A stretch of 64,000 bases of DNA. Origin: Luidia sarsii. Taxonomy: Eukaryota; Echinodermata; Asteroidea; Paxillosida; Luidiidae. A program made the position numbers and the translations under genes. Positions within the stretch are counted from its first letter, which is position 1, and each line of letters opens with the position of its first letter. The DNA is taken from assembly GCA_949987565.1 (NCBI GenBank), contig OX465104.1:7574805-7638804 (forward strand), read 5' to 3'. Below are positions 39,385-50,200 of the stretch, piece after piece. Below the pieces are notes generated by a model. The model was not told the origin of the DNA. It saw only the letters and a list, made by a program, of their open reading frames with translations, and made no database searches.

Positions 39385-39780
39385 AGAGAGGAGGCAGAGA
39401 CAGAGACAGAGGCCGAGGCAGAGACAGAGGAATAGACAGAGGCAGAGGCAGAGGCAGAAATAGAGGCCGAGACAGAGGCAGAGACAGAGGCAGATCATAG
39501 ACAGAGGCAGCGACAGAGGAATATACAGCTCTAGGCATCTCTAGACAGAGGCAGAGGCAGAGGCAGAGATAGTGACAGAGGCATCTATACAAGACAGAGG
39601 CAGAGAGGCAGAGACAATGGCAGGAGCAGAGGCAGAGGCAGAGACAGAAATAGAGGCAGCGGCAGAGACAGACAGACACAAAGAGGGGGAGACTGAGAGA
39701 AAGGGAGACAACAGAATAAGAAAGAGACAGAGTGAGACAGGGGGACAGAGAGTGAGAGTAGAGAGGGACAGAAAGGGAGG

Positions 39781-39826
<46 letters not shown>

Positions 39827-39842
39827 AGATATAGAGAGGGGA
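39385..39842 (+). repeat. GAGGCAGAGACA purine-rich minisatellite
   Basis: Units of 'gaggcagagaca' grade into a (GA)n run at 39785-39822. Frames on both strands are artefacts. Confidence 0.85.
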
Positions 39843-40159
39843 TAGTGTACCCCTTACTTGCACTCTGTCCAAACATTCATGTTGGGTATATCACAAAAAC
39901 AGCCTGACACAAAATGAGAAGTGACAGATTGACCCAAGAATGGCATGAGGCAGTCACAGGTCTGCACATTAGGGGGTAGGATGGAATGGTTGGGTAGGAT
40001 GACAACAAAGTGTAAGTGTGTGTTGGACGGTCACCAACACACACGCAACCTTTGGAGTGCACTACTCTAGCTGCTGCTTGTCTTTTAGTTTTACATCCGA
40101 TTCAACACTCACTATGACTTGATGTGCATGTGTATGTACATCTGTTGACCTGAAGTGAT

Positions 40160-40320
40160 ACAGAAATTTGCCAATTGCTTACTGACTTGAAGTTAAATGA
40201 CAGAAAACGCACATCTCAATGATTTAGAGGTCCCAACGTTTTGATCCAAGCAGGACGTTCTCAAAGGCATCCTCCCTTCAAAGTTTGAGAAAGATCCTGC
40301 TAGGAATTTGTTTAAGTGCA
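40160..40320. repeat. GACGTTTCGATCC element, diverged
   Basis: 'attgcttactgacttgaagt', 'cccaacgttttgatccaagc' and the opposite arm 'tttgagaaagatcctgctag'. Confidence 0.5.
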
Positions 40321-41479
40321 CATGTATTGAATTATAGGGACCAGTTCTGTGCACTTGCATACATGTACACGAACATGTACGAATAGTATACACTTTACAT
40401 GTTGTGTAGAATATTACGTTGGCCTACCAGTACCACACTCTGATAAGTGCATGTACAGTATGTACCTCAGAAATTCAGAATCTCACACAATTCTCGAAGT
40501 TACAGTTGAAATCAAGCCACACTAGTACAAGTCATAGGCAATACACTGCAGCTGCACAGTACAGTACACGTGTATCTGTATGGACACTGTACACAAAATC
40601 TGACCATTCACACAAAATACATACGCGTGTACAAGACAAGTACACAATTTCTTTACCACAATGTTTGTTTAAAGTTAATGACTGAGACTGGGAAATTGTA
40701 CAACTGAAGGACGATCAACAAACGTGAGCTGCAGTACAACATACACACTTTGCTCTTAAAAAATTCTATTCTTAGTAAACTCATTTACGGTATGATTATT
40801 TTCTAGAAAATGCATGAAAAAAAAATGCATGAAAGAATTGATGTAATTTTTTTACTGACAGTAGGCCTACCGATCGAAAGTTTGATCACATTACGCATAA
40901 AAGGGTAGATGTACGCCTAATCGGTACTGTACATGTACATGTGTAGGCATACATTCACCATACAGTTAGTATTTTCCTGAAAGTACATGTAGGCCTCAAT
41001 AATTATATCACTTGACAATTGTTTTGTTTTTTCATTCAACCTGTCATGAGTGTGTTTGTAAACTAGAATTGATTTTCGTCAACCATGTACAGTATCTGTT
41101 CTCACCATTAATGAACTGCAAATGACCTCTGTCCATCGATTAGTTTATTGAGTCATGTTACATTTAAAGGGCTTCCTCCAATACATCCTCTGGTTCGCTG
41201 TCTGGAGCTATCCTGTACATGTACACATGTATGTACTATACAGGTACATGACATGTATCTCAACTTATGGGACTTCCAACTCCAAGGACCGTAACCCAGC
41301 CATGCACTTTGCGCGTACGTCTCAAACAATTCTATGATTCAATTTTCATGATGAACTCCGCAAAGGCTAATCCCAACCCAAAATTTAATAATAAAAAAAA
41401 GTCGCGGACTGCTTGCACCTTGGCCCAAGTTGGCAAGCTTCATAGACGTCACTTTGGCTGGACGCTATACTCTTAATTC

Positions 41480-41800
41480 CATAGAGCGCATTACAAGCAC
41501 AGTGGGAGATGGGGAGTAAACTCCAGCTCAACCCAAGACACTGGGGGCCGCTTTAAAGGGGCAGTCTAGGAAATCCCGTCAAAAAAGCGGCCAATCCTGA
41601 CATTCAAACAAATGGGGACAGTCCGAACAGAACCCTGAAATTTCGGGAAAAACCACAATTGTGATCGGCGACAAATACTGACAATGAAATCGCTGAAGCC
41701 CATATCCCCGAGGATGGATTGTTTGCAAAGGCAGCTTTAAATAGCATTGTGTGCCGTATCTTGACCTTTAACCTGAAAGGCTGAAATGTCCACTGCAGTT
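41480..41800. other. Non-repetitive island in the putative CASKIN intron
   Basis: Contains 'gggggccgctttaaaggggc' and 'gatcggcgacaaatactgac'. No repeat and no recognised exon. Confidence 0.2.
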
Positions 41801-42159
41801 TTTTTGTTTTCTTTCCAGCTCAGCTCGCAGTGGGTAGCCACACTGTACATGTACATGTTCTGCGTACAACCACACAACTGTACCTAAGGAATTGGAGCAG
41901 GTCCTTGGGAGTGATTTTGAGCTTTACAATGATGAAAAGGTGAACACATACTGTACATGGATATATCACTATAACAGTTATTGTAAAATGTAGTCCTTTA
42001 CTGAATGTTAGTACATTTGTAGGCCTATCACACATGGAATTCTGTTTCCCAATATTAAACCTTAGGCCGCTATAGCCACACATGTGTCTCTAACCATGGA
42101 GGAATAAGGAGAGAAACTAACTATCATTTGTTAAATACTTGAAAGTTGACTCAAAGCAA

Positions 42160-42260
42160 TCTATAAATCTCACAAGTTAGAGGGCCTGACGTTTCGATCC
42201 TAGCAGGTCCTAGTACATATTGCAGGTCATTTTAGTCAGTGAGCAGTTTGAAACAGTTTT
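42160..42260. repeat. GACGTTTCGATCC element with deleted centre
   Basis: 'gagggcctgacgtttcgatc' joins directly to the far outer end 'cagtgagcagtttgaaacag'. Confidence 0.6.
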
Positions 42261-42429
42261 GTATTAACTTCAAAGCAATCTAGAGTTCTAGACTACCTAG
42301 AGTACATGTAGGCCTAAATGACACACGTGTACAGAACTATTTTCCAACTACACAAATGTACATAGTATACAGTATGCTACTGTTTAATAGGCCCTACTGT
42401 TGACAAAACCCAAATGTTGGTTTTTTTTT

Positions 42430-42860
42430 TTTTAAGGACCATACCACAGAGGCGCAGCCGCAGACTTGCAGAGACTTTGAAAGATAAATGATGCCCGGAT
42501 TGCCCGCCTCATTTCACTACGGCAAAACAAAAAAACAAAAACCTGCCAAGATGCGAGGTGGATTCTCAATGCAATTACGACACCCACGCGTCATTTTAGC
42601 GCGGCTACTTCCGCTGCCATGCTATGGACTATGGAATTCATCTGTCTAGTTACAGGATTATCCAGCGCCCGTTTTACCACCTCGTCTGCCATTTGATTTC
42701 ACGAGTGAACTATCGGGTCTTGGAACCGATCAACCAGGGTGCCGTCAAGATGCCAAACTGCGACTGGAGCAATCGACCAAGTAGAGCTGTTTTACTTTCA
42801 CTTCAATTGCTTCACCGAGCTGATGAAATTTTAATGCATCGGGGGGAAAAGTCAAATCAC
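42430..42860. other. Non-repetitive island in the putative CASKIN intron
   Basis: Contains 'acgcgtcattttagcgcggc' and 'gaactatcgggtcttggaac'. A plus frame of about 80 codons crosses it without recognisable homology. It lies about 2.3 kb from the CASKIN first exon. Confidence 0.25.
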
Positions 42861-42902
42861 TTTAAAAAAAAAAAAAAAAAAAATTCCAGCATTGCAGTCA
42901 TA

Positions 42903-43377
42903 AGGGCTGTTCCCACTAGTTACGAAAATAATCGCGTTTTGAATCACGATTCAAAAAACTTTTTGGGGGGGTTGTGTCCACACAGGGCAAAAAAGGACTA
43001 ATCTTATTGTAAAAAAAAAAATCGAGCCCATTGTGGTTAGCAATTGTGGTCAAATGGTGGGTGTGTCCTTGAGGGTGGCCCATGCAGGGAGACATACATA
43101 CATATAAATAAGCACGGCACTTCAATCAGGGCGTGAGCCGTGCGTTGTTGGATTAAAAAACCCGGTGCGATCCAGTGAGGCCTTCCCACACACTGCGTCG
43201 CAAATAAATACCAATATTTGAAAAAGTCTCACTCTTAGTGGAGTCCGAATCGCGATTCAAATCCCACTAATAATCGCATTTATAATAAACAAACTGTGTC
43301 CACACACACCAAAAAAAGTGGAGTTTGAATCGCTATCCAAATAATCGCGTTTCTTTGGTTAGACGAAACGGCCCTAT
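42903..43377. mobile_element. GCGATT foldback, copy with the GGGTGTGTCC block
   Basis: GGGCTGTTCCCACTAGTTAC ... ACGAAACGGCCCTATAA, with 'gggtgtgtccttgagggtgg' inside and AATCGCGATT arms. The SINE portion is lost. Confidence 0.6.
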
Positions 43378-43770
43378 AATAAATTTTTCTATCTACATTA
43401 TAAATGGGATGGGAATGAGGAATAGTTAATACACGGAGCTCCATGGTTAATACAACACCGGGTAATCATACATCAAATCAATGATTAACACATTACAGGA
43501 AGTTGCTGAACATTCACAATATATCACCGGTGCCAATGCTGTTTGAACAATTCGGAATAATCATTATCACTAGTATCACACTATGTGTACAGTTGGAAAC
43601 CTCTTTCCCTATTTGAGGAATAAATTTCAATAATGTTGAGAATAAAAATGACCAGGTTTAAGGTTCTAAAGTTAGAATTTTCAACTTTCAAAGGTGAGAA
43701 AAGAAACTGAAATAAAATTGATATACAAAAAAACAAACTGCTTACTGACTAAAATTACCAAAATGCAAAT

Positions 43771-43882
43771 CTTAAAATTGAGTGGGCCTGACGTTTTGAT
43801 CCTAGCAGGACCTTTCTCAAAGGACTCTGCCTTTGAGAAAGGTCCTGCTTGGATCGAAACGTCAGGCCCACTTAATTTTAAG
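43771..43882. repeat. GACGTTTCGATCC snapback, best-preserved copy
   Basis: Two arms of about 53 bp (43771-43823 and 43830-43882) are near-perfect reverse complements separated by 6 bp. The arm reads CTTAAAATTGAGTGGGCCTG onward through the core. Outer flanks 'gcttactgactaaaattacc' belong to the same family. Confidence 0.8.
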
Positions 43883-44519
43883 TTTTTTTATTTTTTTTAA
43901 TTTTACATCTTGTGTTCAAAGTTTCTTCAAAATGTCGCTGTTTGTCCCTCCTGCAACAAATAAAGAGTTCTTTTAAAACGCAATCACTGAATTCAAGCAA
44001 TCACTGAATCTTTTGAACGAAAACGTGAGGCTAATCGGCTGATGATTTCCTTGCCAGGTGCAATTTCAACTTCTAACAATTGCTAAACCTCACAGTCACA
44101 AGGCTTGAGAGAGAATTTCTGAGGGGGAGGGATTGTGAATGCTTTTCCAACCTCATGATGGCACTTTTGTAAGATTTCTCGCGCATGATTTTCCTTGCAA
44201 GTTTTGTCAGCGTCGTCTGAAAAATTCCTTTACACAACTGTGGTAACATTGGGAAAAAATTAACTGCCTGGTCCCCTGGTGCCAACATCTGCTCGGCAAG
44301 CTATGCCCCAAGGCATATAGGTACATGTTTACTGTCTACGGCATTCAAAACAGTCTGTGAACAAGAAAGGTAGACCATGGGTAGACTAGGGACGAGGGCA
44401 CGACCCCTGGAGTAATACTAAAATACTAAGGCTTGTATTGTAAGCGATAAAAGGAAATACTGAACTATTCTGCATGCAAGTACAGGTAATAAATGGTTAA
44501 TATTATGTAAAATTGTAAT

Positions 44520-44935
44520 ACAAAAAACTGTTGCAAACTGCTCACTGACTAGTGACAACAGACTAGAATGACCTGCAATACATCATTTACATGAATCTCA
44601 AAAGTTAGAGGGCTTTGTGAAATCCACCCCAGGGGTGGATTTCACAAAGCCTTACGATGCATCGTAACTCAACTTACGATGGATAAACTATCGTAAGTTG
44701 TGATACGCCGTATGGTTTATGTGCATCGCTCATTGACTTGCGATTGATCGTAAGTTACGATGGGTTTGATGAAATCGACTGCTGACGTTTCGATCCTAGC
44801 AGTAGCAGGACTTTTCTCAAAGGCAAAATGACAACATGACAAGGAAGTGTCTGTCCTCGTCATTTTGCCTTTTTTGAGAAAGGTCATTCTAGGATTGAAA
44901 CGTCAGGCCCTCTAACTTTTGTGGTTAATATTATG
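44520..44935. repeat. GACGTTTCGATCC snapback split by another foldback
   Basis: Outer end 'gttgcaaactgctcactgac', then the arm interrupted by the 44632-44786 foldback, then the opposite arm ending 'cgtcaggccctctaactttt'. Confidence 0.7.
44632..44786. mobile_element. CTTACGATGCATCGTAA foldback, copy 2
   Basis: GGGGTGGATTTCACAAAGCC ... GTTTGATGAAATCGAC, inserted inside a GACGTTTCGATCC element: the host text 'agttagagggc' breaks at 44611 and resumes at 'tgacgtttcgatcc' near 44782. Confidence 0.7.
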
Positions 44936-45086
44936 TAAGCATCGCACCGGCAGTGCAGTTTAGCAAATTGGTAAAAAAAAAATCGAGGAATAAATTGAGG
45001 AGATGTGAAATAAATAGAGGAGATGTTATTTCACTGTCAGATCGAAATGGTTAGAGATTGATTCGACAAGAATTCCCGGTGCTCAC

Positions 45087-45177
45087 TCTGTTTTGCCTTG
45101 ATTTTGGAGACGATTCTCTGGACCACGGTGACATCTTCACCCTTCACCGCGTTCAGCAGCTCCAGATCCTTCCCCAT
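45087..45177 (-). CDS. CASKIN: CASKIN first coding exon (partial gene)
   Basis: The minus strand reads MGKDLELLNAVKGEDVTVVQ then RIVSKIKAKQ (30 codons plus one base), followed by a GTGAGC donor. This aligns almost without gaps with the N-terminus of vertebrate CASKIN1/2 (MGREQELIQAVKNGDVTGVQ, KLVAKVKA), the capping helix before the ankyrin repeats. An in-frame TAG at 45196-45198 supports the start. CASKINs are multidomain scaffolds (six ankyrin repeats, SH3, two SAM domains, proline-rich tail) that bind CASK and signalling adaptors, chiefly in neurons. All further exons must lie to the left; I recognised none in 1-45086. It lies 1.9 kb downstream of CYBC1 on the same strand. Another small ankyrin protein with a similar cap is the main alternative. 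Confidence 0.85.
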
Positions 45178-46020
45178 CGTCGAGCGACTCTCTCTCTACT
45201 CGATCACTCTCAGGCCCCGCACGCGCTCCTAAGAAGACCCTGGCACATTTCCTCCCAGAAGATCGCCGGATCCGAAGACGAACTGGGCGTCGAAGTAAAA
45301 CAAGATATGGAAATCCACGATTTATCCCCCCATGTGCTGGGAGAGGGGGTCTCTGGAGAAAATTCCAAGCTCCGGCTGTCGATCGAGGGAATCCACGTCG
45401 ATACCACGCTAGTCTAACCAAGGAGGTATTAGGCGAGCCCTTGTGTTTACAAAGGCTGTGCACTCATGCGTGAGTAAGTGCCGTGTATATTCCACCTGTG
45501 GTAGACAACCGCACCAACGCCAACAGCACTCCGATCCGCCAACAACTTTAATTTTTTTTCTTCTCTCTTCCAACTTTACGAAACCGATCTGAAACACACG
45601 GCGATCGTCATAGCGATCGACCAGAATAAATCCCAGGCGTCTCCAGTAAGCATCCAATGTGGCGACCTTCCCGTTGGGAAATGATCTCCGGGCGATTTCT
45701 GCGGACTCCGTGGCTAGTGTTTTGGGGCAACAACTGGCTCCGCGGTTTCATAAACAAGAGTATGGTTTGCGTCACCTACACCAACTCATACTCATAGTAC
45801 GAGTACTACGGTACGGGTATCGTATCAGAGGGGCCGGCCGCACACATGTTCAACTCGCGCCTCGGAAACCACAACAACCATCAATAGCGCCCTCTCGTGG
45901 TGATTTACACGCATCAAACTTTGGCCGTTTACGAAATGAAGGCCGACTACAGGCTAGGCTTCGGCATAGATGCTAGTAATAGTATCTTTGGCTTCGGTCA
46001 TAATCATTTCTCTTACCCGT
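45178..46020 (-). promoter_or_regulatory. CASKIN 5' UTR and promoter region
   Basis: This block is richer in GC and CpG than the surroundings. It lies directly upstream of the CASKIN start codon, has no dispersed repeats and holds a CTCF-like site near 45884-45901. Long antisense frames in it have no recognisable homology. The transcription start is not visible. Confidence 0.45.
45884..45901 (-). promoter_or_regulatory. CTCF-like site upstream of CASKIN
   Basis: The minus strand reads ACCACGAGAGGGCGCTAT, a close fit to the CTCF core CCANNAGNNGGCGCTA. It lies about 0.7 kb upstream of the CASKIN start codon. Confidence 0.5.
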
Positions 46021-47065
46021 TGTAATAATTATGTCACAGGCATCTAAAATCAAGCGTTTGGCCCCAGTTTCTTGGGGAATACCCTGTACCTATCACGCCA
46101 ACAAACCTTCAAATTCGGAAACAAACCACAACCTGGATTTTCAGGTTTTGTCATACCTTTACATTATTTCTTAGGGCAATGTAGTTTGCAGCAAGGTTTG
46201 CAGTAAGCCAATGACACCACGAAAGTCATCTCTTTCGAGGAGCATGGCACTGAAAGGAGTCAGTAACTCTTTCCCGATTCTTTTCAGAGTTGTCGGCTCT
46301 TCTCAGAAGCTTAATCCATCTCAAAAGTGATGACTTACATGATTACATGGTGTCACCACAAACTTTCCACAATTTACACATGTATCATCCAAACCTTTAG
46401 GGTCTTTTCCAAAACCTGGCTTAGGTTCAGGTTTTGTCTCCATTTCTTGCAATCATCAAAATACAAGGCATGAAAACGGAAGGCTTTAAGCTTGGGTTTT
46501 GAAGAAGATACTCCAATTTGAAAAATCAACTTCAACAAAGAACTCTAAGCGGTGTCGCCAGCTTTCGGATAACAGAGACGAAGTTGGAACCGAAGTCTAT
46601 GCTGGATTTTGGATAAGATTCTATTTTTTTTAAGATTCTATTTTTTTACCTCGGTACGTCCTAATTCTGACAAATTCACCCAAACTGCAAAAATTGAGAC
46701 AAAACACGGATGAATTTGTTTTCATCTTTTAAATCATTCATAAAATGACATGTGGAATTACAATCAATGTTTCGAATAAAGTTAACAAGCAAAAAGAACA
46801 CAAATAGTTTTTAAAAGATTTTAGTACTGAAAAAATGCGTACCGGTACATTCAAATTAATATAGAAAAATATATATATACACACATATTTCTCTCATTGC
46901 AAATGGCTATGGGCATGGTTTTCGCTAGGTGCTGATGGCAGCTACTGGTCTTCGCTCTTCTAATGGATTGCATAGCTTTGTGAAATACACCCCTGGTGTC
47001 TGAAACTATCTTGATATCTGAAGACACGAAAGACCACAAGACAAATTACTGGAGAGAGATGCTCC
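46021..47065. other. CASKIN-CYBC1 intergenic segment
   Basis: AT-rich sequence with no coding signal that I recognise. It should contain the CYBC1 3' UTR next to 47066. A short fragment with 'tttgtgaaatacacccc' near 46976-46994 looks like an end of the CTTACGATGCATCGTAA foldback family. Confidence 0.35.
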
Positions 47066-47204
47066 TTAAGGTTTCTCAGAATCGGAGGAAGATGACGATG
47101 ATTCGCCAGCTTCCTCACCGGCAAGACCGGCGTAGAGTTGACGATTATCTCTCAGCTCGTCCCTGAGAAAATCCCTGATCAACTCGGCGATTAGTTGATG
47201 ATCC
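47066..47204 (-). CDS. CYBC1: CYBC1 exon 5 (stop codon)
   Basis: Encodes DHQLIAELIRDFLRDELRDN and onward, ending in six serines and DSEKP before TAA. It matches VEAIAKLITSFLEL of human EROS, followed by a serine/acidic tail. Confidence 0.92.
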
Positions 47205-50200
47205 CTGACAACAAACAAAAGAGGGTTTACAATGAAAGGAAAAATAACGCAGATTTCCTTTCTAAATTAAAATCGGCACTGTTTTAGAAAATCTCACAAT
47301 TTGATTGACGACAAAACTGATGATGATTTAGACTAATCACTTATGCTAAATTGTTGCCAACTGCAGTGCTGGCTAACTTAATTCACCAAAACGTAATTCT
47401 AAAACAAGTTTCGACCCTAGCTGGACCTTCCTCAAATTCTGCCAGTGTGGAAGGTCCTTCTAGGATCACAATGTTAGGCCCTCTTTATTTTTGAGAATCT
47501 CATGGTTTGTATCTTTCAAGTTTCAAATTTCAGCTCAATCCGCCTACCGAGTCTCGAGAAAATTGTGAAACCGCTTCATTTGTTTTAGCGAAAATGCAGC
47601 ATTCAACGCCGTACTGTTCTGAAAAATAGTTTAGATCTCGGTGAGACGTAAACGATTTCTTTTACTCTTTTCTCCCAAAATACAAAATTTTAGGCAAAAA
47701 TACTTCAGTGCGAGGTTTCTACTATAACCATCTTCAAACTATATAAGTTTCATGTAAATCTAGTGAATTTCTGTTTTTCGATCTTTCCAATGGTGTGTAG
47801 GGGCTTCAAAAGTCCTTGCTTACTTTGAATTGCCGAGGGTACATTTTTCAGTCACTGGTAGCACCATGCCGTTGTTCATGTGAAGTGCCACGTAGAAGCC
47901 GCGCCCAAAGAACCGAATGTCGTCCTGCTCCACCTCAACACTGCAGACTTGAGTAGTGGACGCGACAACTGCATCGGTAAGACGAGCCCGAAAAACCCCC
48001 ACACACCCAGCATTATTCAAAGAATGATGACGATAATAATAATAACGATTAAAATAATAATAATGATAACAATTGGTAGTGGGTGCCTCAGGTTCCGTTC
48101 CAAATGTTTTAGGAACGACAGTATCGGGTAAAGGTCGAAATTACTCCAGAAAGCGGCTAGGATTATCCTTCCCGCCTTCCCGCCTCCATGATCAACGCCT
48201 TATAAGCTTCTCCACTATAGAGTCTAAGGCATTCTCCTAATGACGGCCAGAGCATACTGGCCGGAACGTCAAGTGACCACTCAGGTTCTTTTCAGAACCA
48301 CACCTCTTCTTTAAAGCCCCTACACAACACTGGTCGAGGTCAAATAATAGCATCCATATGTTGTCTGATCAAACATATGCATGAAATAGCACACCTGTGA
48401 AAATTTCAGCTCAATCTGCCAACCGTGTCTCAAGAAAATCGTGAAAACCGCTTCATTTGTTTCGCGAAAATGCAGCATTCAACGCCGTACTGTTCCGAAA
48501 AATAGTTAAATCTCAGTGAGACGTAAACTATTTCTTTTACTCATTTCTCCAAAAATACAACATTTCAGGCAGAAATATTTCAGTGAGAGGTTTCTACTAT
48601 AACCATCTTCAAACTGTATAAGTTTCATGTAAATCTGTGAACATTTATGTTTTTCAATCTTACCAATGTTGTGTAGGGGCTTTAAGAGACCTTATACATG
48701 GTGTCACCGCAAACCCTCCTCTAATGGGATACTATAACACTCAAAAACCTATCAGTCAGCAAACAGACAAAAAAAACTAATTCCCAGAAAATCGTCCGAT
48801 GGCAAAACGTTTCACATCCGAGTGAGCATGGCAAACTCCTCACCACTTCTGGCCTTCTGGGTCGGCATGAGCACCCTCTCCATCAGACGGTCTCTCTCCA
48901 GTCTTATCTGGCACTCCTCCTTGTCAATAACAAACTCCTGTGGAATGAAGGCAAACAAATCCATGGAAAACTGACAGGGAACTTTTGAGCAAATAAAAAA
49001 AAAAATGGCAAAGAAATCTTTGACTGGACCGAGATTTGAACCCGAGACCTCTGGTTTTGCATACCAGTACTCTTCCCATCTGACCTAGATCCAGCCCTTA
49101 GATAGTGGCCTTCCCAAATAGTCAAAATAATAGTCTTTGCCAGGGTGGGGGCGCCAGTCGGAAGCAATTCAACCATTAACTGCCGTATACATATCTCCAG
49201 GGATCTTGACAAATTTACTTTTTGTATTACATTTTTGTATGTATCATATTTCTGTATGCATCATAATCCAAAGGTTGGAGTGACACTTCAACTTCAAGTC
49301 CATTCACCAACCGCCTAGACCCGTAAGCAGGTGCCCAGATCCTCGGAGCCCTCTGGATCCACAGGGTACCAAGGATCAAGGTGGGTAGGGAGGGCGGTAA
49401 CCCTTTTCTGGTTCTACCAACCTCCCAGTCATCCAGACTTGAGATGGCCACAAAGACTGTGCAGAAGAACCAGAAGGCCTTCCACAGGAGCCCCTCGTCA
49501 GAGTAGACGAACAGCCCAAGTCCCAAAGCAATTATACCTGGAAACAATTGGGTCATTAATAGTATAGTAAGAACGTTATGTGACTGGCTCTACAAAATAG
49601 GCCCCGAGTCTAAACAAAAGATATTTCAAGTTTATTTCTTTCATAAATTAATCACAAAGAGCTAGTTGCGGTAACCGTAACGCGTAACCCTCATCCTCCC
49701 AGAGGGTCGGATACCTGAGCCTAGGCTGGAGAGGTTGAGGGTTACGGTTACTGCAACTAAGAAAGAGCATGAAATAAGCTGTGCCTTTAAAAAAGGTCCT
49801 GCTAGGATCGAAATGTCAAGCCCTCTAACTTAGTTCTAGTTCTACGTTCTCATTCTAAGTCTAATTTTTGAGACCAAAAAGTGTTTCAATTTTTTTTATC
49901 CTTGCAGGACCTTTCTAAAATGCAGAAGTAGGACAGAAACAGATGAGAAGGGGGAGAAGCAATAATCAAAAATAAAAATTAAAAAAAATTAAAAAAGAAA
50001 GAAAAAACGAAGAAGTAGCCCTAAAAAAATGAAAATAAATAAAAGTGCTGCACCCCTGCACGCTGCAGTTGGTGCAGTGGTAGTCCGAGTAACTTGGACC
50101 CGACAAGTCACCATTTTTTAAAAGAAATTCCAAATTTCTTTAAAAAAAGGGTGACTTTTCGGGCGGCGGTCGGGTCCAAGTTACTCGGAGCGGACTAGTG

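Larger units (their letters stand above)
1..45086. other. Gene-free tract, probably CASKIN intron 1
   Basis: No exon of a recognisable protein was found on either strand. What is present is repeats (listed separately), microsatellites and scattered islands of higher-complexity, non-repetitive sequence. Because the CASKIN first exon at the right edge ends in a splice donor pointing left, the simplest reading is one very long first intron, possibly with distal regulatory elements. An unseen short exon cannot be excluded. Confidence 0.55.

Noticed and set aside
39541..39907. Overlapping ~110-codon frames on both strands
   Set aside because: Translations of the GAGGCAGAGACA/(GA)n repeat (SLSLSL or REREREG); no coding signature.
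45058..45417. 120-codon plus-strand frame
   Set aside because: Antisense to the CASKIN first exon and its 5' region. The minus strand gives a conserved N-terminus with an upstream stop and a splice donor; this frame matches nothing I know.
45659..45976. 105-codon plus-strand frame in the GC-rich CASKIN upstream region
   Set aside because: High GC lowers stop frequency; no family resemblance and no splice context.
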